A stretch of DNA of 33,219 nucleotides from the NCBI GenBank assembly GCA_016181465.1, contig JACOZG010000037.1, positions 1 through 33,219 on the forward strand, given 5' to 3'. Positions 7,055 through 14,257 of the stretch are shown piece by piece. The notes below the pieces were generated by a model. It saw only the letters and a list, made by a program, of their open reading frames with translations. It did no database searches and was not told the origin of the DNA. Within the stretch, counting starts at the first letter, position 1. Each line of letters begins with the position of its first letter. The stretch comes from Candidatus Vogelbacteria bacterium (GTDB taxonomy: Bacteria; Patescibacteriota; Minisyncoccia; Phycocordibacterales; JACOZG01). Position numbers and translations under genes: made by a program.

Positions 7055-8098
7055 ATGAGAGTTAATTTGACCGAGAAGGCGATTCTGGCCAAGCATCTGG
7101 CGGTGATGCTGAATGCCGGGTTGACGCTCTCCGAAGCGCTCGCCGTGGCGATTGATTCCGCGGCGGCCGGAAACTTAAAAAGGGTGTTAAGGCGCGTGCG
7201 GCAATCGGTCGAGTCCGGCACCGCCTTCTCCCAGGCGCTCGGCGCTTATCCGAAAGTTTTTTCCGGCGTTTTCGTCAGCGCCGTTTACGCCGGCGAGCGT
7301 TCCGGCAACCTTGCCGTCAATCTCACCCAGCTCTCGCGGGCCCTAGAGAAAGAACGTACCCTGTTGGCTAAAGTCAAGGGGGCGATGATTTATCCGGCGA
7401 TCGTGCTTGCCGCCGCCGCGGTTCTAGGTCTCGGTATCGCCTTCTTTATTTTGCCTAAAATTACTCCACTCTTCCGCGGTTTGCGGATTGATTTGCCCTG
7501 GACCACTCGTTTTCTCATCTCGTTTGCCGACTTCATTGACGCTTACGGGGCAGCTTTTTTTCTGGGACTTGTCCTCGCCGCGATTTTTCTCCCCTGGCTT
7601 TTAAGACGGCGCTCGCTCGCGCCCTTGACTCATTGGTGCCTGCTTCATTTTCCGGCCGTCGGGAGAATCTCCGCCAATCTCAATCTGGCGCGTCTCGCCG
7701 GCACCGTCGGCCTCCTCTTAAAAAGCGGCGTCAACATTGACGAGACTCTGACCATCGCCGAAAAGACAACGGGCAATTTTTACTACCGTCGGGCCTTGCG
7801 ACGGGTCAGCGCCGATGTCGGCCGGGGCCTCAAGCTCTCCGAGAGTTTTGAGCAGTTTCCCGGACTTTTCCCGCTTCTCTTTAGCCGGCTGGCGCGGGTC
7901 GGCGAGGTCTCGGGCCGGTTTGAGGAAACCTTTTTTTATCTTGCCGATTTTTACGAAGACGAAGTGGATGCCGCGGCCAAGTCGCTCTCGACAGCGCTCG
8001 AGCCGATCCTGCTTTTGGTCATCGGTCTTGTCGTCGCCGGCTTGGCGCTCTCCATCATCACGCCGATCTATGAGATCACCGGCAACATCAGACGTTAG
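7055..8098 (+). CDS. pilC: Type IV pilus inner-membrane platform protein PilC
   Basis: 347 residues. Two T2SSF domains (about 10-130 and 210-335) each begin with the family's LAVMLNAGLTLSEAL or LLLKSGVNIDETL helices. Three membrane segments are visible: about 105-130, 165-185 and 315-340. PilC is the membrane platform that couples PilB to pilin assembly. It starts 4 bases after pilB, so the two are co-expressed. It is shorter than the roughly 400 residues common in proteobacteria but normal for Gram-positive and CPR forms. Confidence 0.96.
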   Translation: MRVNLTEKAILAKHLAVMLNAGLTLSEALAVAIDSAAAGNLKRVLRRVRQSVESGTAFSQALGAYPKVFSGVFVSAVYAGERSGNLAVNLTQLSRALEKERTLLAKVKGAMIYPAIVLAAAAVLGLGIAFFILPKITPLFRGLRIDLPWTTRFLISFADFIDAYGAAFFLGLVLAAIFLPWLLRRRSLAPLTHWCLLHFPAVGRISANLNLARLAGTVGLLLKSGVNIDETLTIAEKTTGNFYYRRALRRVSADVGRGLKLSESFEQFPGLFPLLFSRLARVGEVSGRFEETFFYLADFYEDEVDAAAKSLSTALEPILLLVIGLVVAGLALSIITPIYEITGNIRR

Positions 8099-8150
8099 CT
8101 TTTCTTTCTATTCACACCGTGCTAGCTTGTTGAGCAGAAAGGAGAACAAC

Positions 8151-8363
8151 ATGTTCTTTGGGTGGAGAAAAAAGAAAACCCCGGATGAAGTTTTTGAAGC
8201 ACTTTGTGATTTTTTCGAAGCACATCAGAAGGAGGATGGTCTCGAGTTAGCCCTGAAAGACTTCTTGAACCGCTATCGGGCTAAACCTTATTTTAAGGAT
8301 CTCGTTGATAAGGCAAAGGTTTGGCTCCTACTTCTTCGAGCTAAAGACAAAAGATCAAAATGA
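8151..8363 (+). CDS. Hypothetical protein, 70 residues
   Basis: Starts MFFGWRKKKTPDEVFEALCDFF and ends in a basic tail KDKRSK; predicted helical, with a Lys-rich N-terminus. I do not recognise it. A strong Shine-Dalgarno AAAGGAG (8138-8144) lies 6 bases before the ATG and an intrinsic terminator follows at 8388-8420. The longer upstream frame that overlaps pilC is a shadow. It separates pilC from the pilin genes, so a link to the pilus is possible but not shown. Confidence 0.7.
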   Translation: MFFGWRKKKTPDEVFEALCDFFEAHQKEDGLELALKDFLNRYRAKPYFKDLVDKAKVWLLLLRAKDKRSK

Positions 8364-8387
8364 ATCCTCGACGGCGAACCAACCCAG

Positions 8388-8420
8388 GACCCGTTTCGCT
8401 TCGGCGCGCGGGTCTTTTTT
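8388..8420 (+). terminator. Intrinsic terminator of the 70-residue gene
   Basis: GACCCG (8388-8393) pairs with CGGGTC (8409-8414), with an inner CGC/GCG stem, followed by six T. Its 3' arm and T-run are part of a 21-bp sequence repeated at 9114-9134. Confidence 0.8.
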
Positions 8421-8421
8421 G
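8401..8421 (+). repeat. Left copy of a 21-bp direct repeat flanking the Doc/AbrB cassette
   Basis: Identical to 9114-9134 at 20 of 21 positions (difference at the fourth base, G versus C). Here it is the 3' half of a complete terminator. Confidence 0.75.
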
Positions 8422-8446
8422 CGCCAATTTTTTGTTTCTTTTCTGT

Positions 8447-8836
8447 CTACACCCTAACGATGGAATGTTTTTTAATCCAAGCGGATATTTTAGACAAGTT
8501 ATATTTTTTGATCACCGCCGAGAGAACAAATTTTTCCAGTTTTTCGTTTGTCACCCTTAATTCAAATCCATTGAGATGCAGGAAGCGCGAGACCAGAGCG
8601 GCCGCCGCGCGTTTATTGCCGTCAATGAAGGAGTGGTGATAGGCGCACGACTCAAAATAAGCCGCCGCTTTATCGAAAATGGTTGGATAAAGATCACGGC
8701 CGGAGAATTGTAACTTCGGCCGCTCAATCATTGAAGCGATTTGATTAAGATCGCGAACCCCTTGAGACCCACCGATCTCGCTGATAATTCGAGCGTGGAT
8801 TATCAAAATCTCTTCTGGCTCGAGGTAGTTGATCAC
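8447..8836 (-). CDS. doc: Doc-type Fic toxin of a toxin-antitoxin pair
   Basis: 129 residues with the Fic/Doc active-site motif HSFIDGNKRAAAAL (family HxFxxGNKR) near the middle and an N-terminal YLEPEEILIIHARII helix typical of Doc. Doc toxins phosphorylate EF-Tu and stop translation; that this one does so is inference. It overlaps the upstream AbrB-type antitoxin by 4 bases (ATGA), so the two are one minus-strand operon inside the plus-strand pilus region. Classic Doc partners are Phd proteins; an AbrB-fold partner is also known for Doc homologues. Confidence 0.9.
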   Translation of the reverse strand: MINYLEPEEILIIHARIISEIGGSQGVRDLNQIASMIERPKLQFSGRDLYPTIFDKAAAYFESCAYHHSFIDGNKRAAAALVSRFLHLNGFELRVTNEKLEKFVLSAVIKKYNLSKISAWIKKHSIVRV

Positions 8837-9063
8837 TTTTTCGCTAACGCTTTTAAGGCCAGCCGATATTTCTCAATAAAGGAGTTAGCCCAATCGATAA
8901 TTTCAGCCGGTCTTTTTTTAGACGGACCAATAGTTACCCGTTCATTGGCGATATCGACGTCCACGGTCACTTCGTCGCCGATCTCCAGCCCCAACTCCTT
9001 TAGTGATTTCTTGGGGATGGTCACTGCTGCCGAGGAACCGACTTTTAGCAATTTTTGAATCAT
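8833..9063 (-). CDS. AbrB/SpoVT-fold antitoxin
   Basis: 76 residues. The swapped-hairpin AbrB domain is clear in the first 50 residues: LLKVGSSAAVTIPKKSLKELG then IGDEVTVDVD. The C-terminal helix (AEIIDWANSFIEKYRLALKALAKK) should bind and block the Doc toxin. The protein probably also represses its own promoter, which lies at 9071-9098. A -10 ending 7 bases before the ATG makes the message leaderless. Confidence 0.9.
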   Translation of the reverse strand: MIQKLLKVGSSAAVTIPKKSLKELGLEIGDEVTVDVDIANERVTIGPSKKRPAEIIDWANSFIEKYRLALKALAKK

Positions 9064-9070
9064 AATTTTA

Positions 9071-9098
9071 ATTATAGTTTTATTATAATTATTGTCAA
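9071..9098 (-). promoter_or_regulatory. Promoter of the doc/AbrB operon
   Basis: On the minus strand TTGACA (9098-9093), a 16-base AT-rich spacer, TATAAT (9076-9071), then 7 bases to the ATG. Both boxes match the consensus perfectly, the strongest promoter seen in the window. Confidence 0.85.
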
Positions 9099-9113
9099 CC
9101 GTTTTGTGTTATC

Positions 9114-9134
9114 TCGCCGCGCGGGTCTTTTTTG
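9114..9134 (+). repeat. Right copy of the 21-bp direct repeat flanking the Doc/AbrB cassette
   Basis: Matches 8401-8421 at 20 of 21 positions. The 5' terminator arm (GACCCG) is absent here, so this copy cannot fold into the terminator: it looks like a duplicated fragment left at the edge of an inserted cassette. Confidence 0.75.
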
Positions 9135-9142
9135 TAGCGGGT

Positions 9143-9151
9143 TGGTATAAT
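9143..9151 (+). promoter_or_regulatory. Extended -10 of the pilin operon
   Basis: TGGTATAAT is an extended -10 with a consensus hexamer (9146-9151), 12 bases before the ATG at 9164. No clear -35 and no Shine-Dalgarno; the leader would be about 5 bases. Confidence 0.5.
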
Positions 9152-9163
9152 GATTGATCAGCA

Positions 9164-9610
9164 ATGCACGGTTTCACTTTAATTGAACTTTTGCTGGTGA
9201 TCGCGATTTTTCTGGTGGTCGGCGTCGTCGTTACTCCGCTTTACGGCAATTTGTCGGTCGCGACTCAATTGAATGAAGAAGCGAGCCAGCTGGTTCAGAC
9301 GATCCGGCTGGCCCGCGAGCGCGCCGTTTCCGGTTTTCACTCTAGCCGCCACGGCGTCTGTTTTGAATCCGCGGCCGGCGGCGGGCGCTATATTCTTTAC
9401 CAGGGCGCTGATTGCGCCACTCGGCTCGCGAGCGCGGATCGGGTCACTGATTTGCCGCCGGCCCTGACTTGGTCCACGACCCTGCCGCTTCCGGACATCA
9501 ACTTTGATGCTGTTGGCGCGCCGTCAAATATCGGCGTTATCACTTTGACTCACGCTGCCTACGGCACGCGGACGATCACCATCAATGAACTTGGCTTGGT
9601 TGAAGAATAA
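9164..9610 (+). CDS. FimT/GspH-like minor pilin
   Basis: 148 residues. The type III (prepilin) signal is very short, MHG, followed directly by FTLIELLLVIAIFLVVGVVV, the N-methylation site and hydrophobic helix, with Glu at position 5 of the mature protein. The downstream LNEEASQLVQTIRLARERAVSG stretch matches the FimT/GspH family. Minor pilins prime assembly and sit at the pilus tip. First gene of a chain of overlapping pilin genes; the next begins 26 bases before this one stops. Confidence 0.9.
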   Translation: MHGFTLIELLLVIAIFLVVGVVVTPLYGNLSVATQLNEEASQLVQTIRLARERAVSGFHSSRHGVCFESAAGGGRYILYQGADCATRLASADRVTDLPPALTWSTTLPLPDINFDAVGAPSNIGVITLTHAAYGTRTITINELGLVEE

Positions 9611-11336
9611 AGGGCAAAGTATTTTGGAGGTGATTTTGGCTTTGGCCATTTTCGCGCTCTTTGCCAGCGCGATGGTCTCGTTGATTCTCGGCAGTTTCGA
9701 GGCGCTCGGCCGCGGGAGCGACTACCTCGCCGCCGCGGCGCTCGCGGATGAAGGTCTGGAGGCCGCGCGCTCGATTCGCGACGGCGCCTGGAATGAGCTG
9801 ACCGTTAATCAGAGCGCGGTCACTTTCACTTCGGGCGAATGGCAATTGATCGGCGAGGGCACAGACGAACAGCTTGGCAAATTCCATCGGGTCTTAACTT
9901 TTTCTTCGGTTTGCCGCGACAGCAATTTGAACTTGACAACTTGTCCGTCCGGCACGACCGACCTCCACTCTCGAATCGTCAAAACCGTGGTTGATTGGAT
10001 GACTCCGGTCGGCACCGCGGCGGCGGTGGAACGTCAGACCATGATGACCAATTGGGACTCACGCGATTGGCTACAGACCGATTGGTCCGGCGGTCAGTAT
10101 GCATCGGTTGATCCCACGATAGATGTCAGCGTCGTCGGCCAAATTAGTTTGAAAGCGAAACCATCAGTATGGACCGCTCTTGCCAGCACCGGCACGCAAA
10201 CTTGGAACGATATTTGGATGTTTTCGGCCACCGACGGTTTTGTGGTTGGTTCCGGCGGTCAGATCCGGCGGTGGAATAACCCTGATCCTAATGTTTGGAA
10301 TGTTATCACTCCAGTCAATACCCAAAACTTAAATGCCGTTCATTGTTCCTCGGCGACTAATTGTTTCGCCGTGGGGGCAAGCGGAACGATTCTTAGGTGG
10401 AATGGATCGGTTTGGTCCTTACCATCGGGTTGGGATACTGGTAATCAAACTTGGAACGATGTTTGGGCCTTCGGCCCCACATCCGGTTTTGTGGTGGGCG
10501 CGGCCGGCGAGATCTGGCGACACAATGGTAGCGCCTGGGTTCGATCTCAAGACACCGGTAACCAAACTTGGAATGCTCTCTGGATGTTTTCTGCAACCGA
10601 TGGCGTTGTGGCCGGTTCGGCGGGAGAGATTCGACGCTACAATGGTAGTAGTTGGTCCTTACCATCGGGTTGGGATACTGGTAATCAAACTTGGAACGAT
10701 GTTTGGATGTTTAGCGCGACGGACGGCGTAGTGGTCGGGAGTAGTGGTTTGGCTCGTCGTTTTAACGGAGCAGATTGGAATACACCGGTGTCAACGGGCG
10801 TTACCATCAGCATCAACGCTGTCTATCTTTCTCTAACCAGCGGTTGGGCCGTAGGGAACAATACTCCAGGGGAGTTAATATTGTCTTGGGATGGTGCAAG
10901 TTTTAGTCGTGTCGGACCCTCGTCTTCTCTGCCCAACATAAATTTGTTCGGTTTGCATTGCGCTTCTATTAATGATTGTTTTGCGGTCGGCGCCAGCGGA
11001 AATATTTTCCGTCTCGCCGGCGGCGGGTATGAAATGGCTGGCTCTTTAATTTCTTCGGCGTTTGATCTGACCGATCCCTCGCCGGTGCAGATTATCGAGT
11101 GGGACGAGCAGGTGCCGGTGTGCGCTCCGGCCTGCACGATCCGTTTCCAGATTCGCGCCGCGGCGGACCAACCGGCGCTGGCCGCCGCGCCCTGGTCTTT
11201 GGATTTTACCGTTGCCGCCGGCGCCCTGATCAATCCGAGTTATAATGGTAACCGCTGGCTACAGTACCGCGTGTTACTAGACGGCGACGGTATAAGCACC
11301 CCGGTGCTTAATGAGGTTAGAATAAACTATAAATGA
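9585..11336 (+). CDS. Giant minor pilin with a predicted seven-bladed beta-propeller
   Basis: 583 residues. The N-terminus KGQSILEVILALAIFALFASAMV is a prepilin helix with Glu in the expected place, and the first 150 residues resemble PilV-type pilins. Residues about 195-484 hold seven repeats of roughly 40 residues of the form TWNDVWxFSATDGxVVGxxGxIxRxNGSxW, which predicts a seven-bladed propeller. A final domain (about 490-583) has the FQIRAAxDQPA...NRWLQYRVxLDGDG...LNEVRINYK pattern seen in bacterial surface proteins. I infer a tip adhesin presented on the pilus, in the place PilY1 occupies elsewhere. It overlaps both neighbours. Confidence 0.85.
   Translation: MNLAWLKNKGQSILEVILALAIFALFASAMVSLILGSFEALGRGSDYLAAAALADEGLEAARSIRDGAWNELTVNQSAVTFTSGEWQLIGEGTDEQLGKFHRVLTFSSVCRDSNLNLTTCPSGTTDLHSRIVKTVVDWMTPVGTAAAVERQTMMTNWDSRDWLQTDWSGGQYASVDPTIDVSVVGQISLKAKPSVWTALASTGTQTWNDIWMFSATDGFVVGSGGQIRRWNNPDPNVWNVITPVNTQNLNAVHCSSATNCFAVGASGTILRWNGSVWSLPSGWDTGNQTWNDVWAFGPTSGFVVGAAGEIWRHNGSAWVRSQDTGNQTWNALWMFSATDGVVAGSAGEIRRYNGSSWSLPSGWDTGNQTWNDVWMFSATDGVVVGSSGLARRFNGADWNTPVSTGVTISINAVYLSLTSGWAVGNNTPGELILSWDGASFSRVGPSSSLPNINLFGLHCASINDCFAVGASGNIFRLAGGGYEMAGSLISSAFDLTDPSPVQIIEWDEQVPVCAPACTIRFQIRAAADQPALAAAPWSLDFTVAAGALINPSYNGNRWLQYRVLLDGDGISTPVLNEVRINYK
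10412..10466 (+). repeat. 55-bp exact direct repeat, first copy
   Basis: Identical to 10652-10706, offset exactly 240 bases (two 40-residue blades). It encodes the WSLPSGWDTGNQTWNDVW part of a propeller blade. Confidence 0.9.
10652..10706 (+). repeat. 55-bp exact direct repeat, second copy
   Basis: Second copy of the blade-encoding repeat. Exact identity at synonymous sites indicates recent duplication or gene conversion between blades. Confidence 0.9.
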
Positions 11337-11827
11337 AACGCGGTTTTACGCTCATTGAATTGCTGATTTATTTGGCGCTGGTCAGCGTGGTGGTCACCAG
11401 TTTGATTTTGTGGGTGCTCAATTTGTCCGGCGTGCGGAATAAAAATTTTGCCGCGGTCGAGGTGGCAGCGAACAGCCAATTTGTGATTTCCGAGATCACG
11501 CGCGAGATTAAACAGGCCGAAGCGATTGTCGCCCCGGCCGCCGGCGCCGCCGGGGCGACGTTGGAGCTTGATCGGCCCGGCGCCTTGCCCAATGCTGTTT
11601 TCCGCGCCGTGGCCGGCGCGCTTTATTTTGAAGTGGTCGGCAATCCGCCGGTCGCTGTTTCTAGCTCTCTGGTGGAGGTCGCAGATTTGGTGTTTAGAAA
11701 TCTCACTGGCGCTTTTGACGACCGCGCGAATGTGGCGGTGCAGGCGGTCGTCCGTTTCCGCGATTCAGCGTCAGGCGATTTCGCTTATGAGCGTGAAATT
11801 AACACTGCGGTCAGCAATCGCTTATGA
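11333..11827 (+). CDS. PilW/GspJ-like minor pilin
   Basis: 164 residues. MKRGFTLIELLIYLALVSVV is a textbook prepilin signal: basic leader, cleavage after Gly, Phe at +1, Glu at +5, hydrophobic helix. The following QFVISEITREIKQAEAI segment is typical of PilW/GspJ pilins. It overlaps the genes on both sides by 4 bases (ATGA), which implies coupled translation. Confidence 0.9.
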   Translation: MKRGFTLIELLIYLALVSVVVTSLILWVLNLSGVRNKNFAAVEVAANSQFVISEITREIKQAEAIVAPAAGAAGATLELDRPGALPNAVFRAVAGALYFEVVGNPPVAVSSSLVEVADLVFRNLTGAFDDRANVAVQAVVRFRDSASGDFAYEREINTAVSNRL

Positions 11828-12219
11828 TTAAACTAGAAACAGAAGCGCGCGGTTTTATGGCTCTAGTCACCGTCATCATTATTGCCGCCACCGCTCTGGT
11901 GATGTCTCTCAATTCCTCGCTTTTGGGTTTGGGCACGCTTGAATTTGGGACTCTCGTCGCCGGCGGGGGCGAGGCCGCCTCACTCGCCGATGCCTGTGTT
12001 GAAGAAGCGCTCCAGCGCTTGCGGGTCAATCAGAGCTACAGCGGCGATCCCGCCCTCTCGATCTTCGGCGGAACGTGTATAATAACTGTCACTGACCTTG
12101 GCGGCGGTGAGCGGCAAGCGACGGTCATCGCGACTCAGGGCGATTTTACCAAACGGGTGGAGGTGAATATGACTCTGGGCGTTCGAACCGTAACCGTCAG
12201 CCATTGGCAGGAACTTTAG
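11824..12219 (+). CDS. PilX-like pilus protein
   Basis: 131 residues. A short polar leader ends ARG, then FMALVTVIIIAATALVMSLNSSLL forms one membrane helix. It lacks Glu at +5, as PilX-like and GspK-like proteins often do. The downstream GGEAASLADACVEEALQRLR run, rich in Ala and Glu and followed by a central Gly-rich strand region, matches PilX-type proteins of CPR pilus operons. It starts 4 bases inside the previous gene and ends 3 bases before pilM. Confidence 0.78.
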   Translation: MIKLETEARGFMALVTVIIIAATALVMSLNSSLLGLGTLEFGTLVAGGGEAASLADACVEEALQRLRVNQSYSGDPALSIFGGTCIITVTDLGGGERQATVIATQGDFTKRVEVNMTLGVRTVTVSHWQEL

Positions 12220-12222
12220 TTT

Positions 12223-13713
12223 ATGATTTCCAGATTATTTAATTTTTTTCGTCAACCGTCGGTCGGTCTCGACATCGCCGATCGGAGTATTGAGGCGGCC
12301 GAGTTAGTGCGCCGCGGCCGTAAATTAGTGGTGGCGGCGCTCGCCCGTCAGCCGCTCCCGGCCGGCGTGGTCGAGCGGGGCGAGATCAAAGACCAAGCTA
12401 AATTGGCCGGGGCCTTGAAGTCGGTTCTTAATCTTGCCAAACCCCGAGCCATTACCCCGAAACGGGTCTATTTTGGTCTGCCGGAATCGCAGGTCTATCT
12501 GCATTCGTTTGTTCTGCCTGTCTCGGCCGCTAAATCGGAGCTCGGCTCGCTCCTTCTTACGGAGGCGCGCGAGCATGTGCCGCTCGAGACCGATGATCTG
12601 GTCTTTGGTTATAAATCTCTCGGGGTCGGGTCGGAGGGAGAACACTATCTCATCGCCGCCGCCAGCCGGCGGGTGCTCAACGATTGGCGGGCTTTTTTCC
12701 ACTCGCTTGGTTATGCGGTGGAGTTTGATCTTGAGGCACTGGCTTTGTTCCGGAGTCTTGGTCCGCTTGCCGCGGCTCCCGCGGCCGTCGCTGATTTTGG
12801 CGCGGTTACGACCAATATCGCGGTTTTTGACCGCCGCGGCCTCCGCTATACCCGAACTCTCAATTTTGGCGCCGCGGCCTTGACCGATAACCTGATGAAA
12901 AGTCTTAAGTTGAAACTGGACGAAGCCGAAAAACAGAAACGGGAAATCGGCCTGATTGATCCGGACAGCAAAATCTTCACCATCCTTTTGAAAAGTTTGG
13001 TCCCCTTGCGGGATGAGCTCAAGATCACTCTTGATTACTACGAGCGCTGGTCGGGAGAGAAGGTCGGAGCGCTCTACCTCGCCGGCGGCGGCAGTGAGTT
13101 GCGGGGCTTAGCCGACTATTTGAAGTCTAATCTGGAAATTGACGTGACGGTCGCCCGCTCCGCTTTTTTGAATCAGCCGCTCGTCTACCTTGAAGCGCTG
13201 GGTTTGGCGCTCAAGGCCTTTGCCAGCCGGCGCGAACGGGAAGAATTAACCTTGCGGTTTGGAACGAGTTCGCAATCGGGCCATAAGTTGGCGCCCCATT
13301 GGTTCACGGTTAATCTTAAACTCACTGTCTTAATTATCCTGCTGGCGATCGGGGCTTTGGTTCTCGCCGGCGGCTATCTTGTCAGACAACGCGCGCGGGA
13401 AGCCGAGCGCGACCGTCGCCGTCTGGAAATCGAGTCTCGGCCGGTTGTTTCGCCGGAATTGATTTTCCCTGAACCTATAGCCAGGCCTAACGCCACTTCC
13501 ACTCCAGCTTCTGTTACGGTCAGAGAGACCCCGACCGGCTGGCTCAATGTCCGGTCCGGCCCGGGCACCAGTTTCGCTCCTGTTGGTCGGGTTAACCCGG
13601 GTGAAGTTTATCCACTCTTGTCCGAGGAGGGGGAATGGGCTAAAATTAAAATAGTTTTAGAAGTCGAAGAGATCAAGGGTTGGGTCAATAAACAGTACAT
13701 TATTAAAAACTAA
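12223..13713 (+). CDS. pilM: PilM with a C-terminal membrane anchor and SH3b domain
   Basis: 496 residues, against about 350 for ordinary PilM. Residues 1-345 are the actin-like PilM fold: VGLDIADRSIEAAELVRRG at the start, VYFGLPESQVYLHSFVLP, AVADFGAVTTNIAVF and LYLAGGGSELRG. PilM links PilB/PilC to the periplasmic-side alignment proteins. A single membrane helix follows (about 365-388), then a Pro/Thr-rich linker, then an SH3b domain (about 430-494, with WLNVRSGPGTSFAPVGRV and WAKIKI...GWVNKQYI). No separate pilN or pilO is present here; the added helix may stand in for PilN. The SH3b part should face the cell wall. Confidence 0.9.
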   Translation: MISRLFNFFRQPSVGLDIADRSIEAAELVRRGRKLVVAALARQPLPAGVVERGEIKDQAKLAGALKSVLNLAKPRAITPKRVYFGLPESQVYLHSFVLPVSAAKSELGSLLLTEAREHVPLETDDLVFGYKSLGVGSEGEHYLIAAASRRVLNDWRAFFHSLGYAVEFDLEALALFRSLGPLAAAPAAVADFGAVTTNIAVFDRRGLRYTRTLNFGAAALTDNLMKSLKLKLDEAEKQKREIGLIDPDSKIFTILLKSLVPLRDELKITLDYYERWSGEKVGALYLAGGGSELRGLADYLKSNLEIDVTVARSAFLNQPLVYLEALGLALKAFASRREREELTLRFGTSSQSGHKLAPHWFTVNLKLTVLIILLAIGALVLAGGYLVRQRAREAERDRRRLEIESRPVVSPELIFPEPIARPNATSTPASVTVRETPTGWLNVRSGPGTSFAPVGRVNPGEVYPLLSEEGEWAKIKIVLEVEEIKGWVNKQYIIKN

Positions 13714-13723
13714 GTTTTTTAAC

Positions 13724-14257
13724 ATGAAGCTACGAGGTTTTACATTGATTGAGTTGTTAATCGTCATTGCCATCATCGCGATCTTAGCCGGGGTCGTGTT
13801 CGTCTCCCTTAATCCGTTGCAACGGTTCCAGGACGCGCGCAATGCCGCTCGCTGGACCGATGTCACGGCCGTGCTTTCGGCGATCAAAGTTGATCAGGTG
13901 GATAACGGCGGGCAGTATCTGGACGGTTCGGCGGGGTTTAGTATCGCTGATTTAACAGCCAATGAGTATTATATGATTAGTAACGATCCCACTACCGTGC
14001 CGAGTTCTGGTTGCAATACCTCTTGCTCGATTGTTAATGACGGTAATAATTGTGTGAGTCTGGATAATGGAACGGCTGGTTTGGTTAGCGAAGGTTATCT
14101 AGCCCGCATTCCAGTTAGTCCAGCCGGCGCCGCCACTTGGGATACAGGCAGTTTGAGTGATATGACCGGTTATTACATATCTCTAAGTAACCGTAAGTCT
14201 ATCACTATCGGTGCCTGCGATGCTGAAGGCGGGGAGACCATCACGGTTAACCGGTAA
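13724..14257 (+). CDS. pilA: Type IV pilin, probable major pilin
   Basis: 177 residues. MKLRGFTLIELLIVIAIIAILAGVVFVSLNP is the canonical pilin N-terminus. The rest has the CPR/Gram-positive pilin shape: RFQDARNAARWTDVTAVLSAIKVDQVDNGGQY, a Cys-containing loop (CNTSCSIVNDGNNC), then LARIPVSPAG and GYYISLS near the end. It may have its own weak promoter at the end of pilM (TAAACA at 13689, TAAGTT at 13711-13716, 7 bases before the ATG). Its stop overlaps the next start (TAATG). Confidence 0.92.
   Translation: MKLRGFTLIELLIVIAIIAILAGVVFVSLNPLQRFQDARNAARWTDVTAVLSAIKVDQVDNGGQYLDGSAGFSIADLTANEYYMISNDPTTVPSSGCNTSCSIVNDGNNCVSLDNGTAGLVSEGYLARIPVSPAGAATWDTGSLSDMTGYYISLSNRKSITIGACDAEGGETITVNR

Noticed and set aside
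8360-8560. 66-residue plus-strand ORF
   Set aside because: It spans the terminator and the end of the antisense doc gene and has a low-complexity Phe-rich product.
8833-9063. AbrB as a free global regulator
   Set aside because: The 4-base overlap with doc, the shared promoter and the C-terminal helix fit an antitoxin better.
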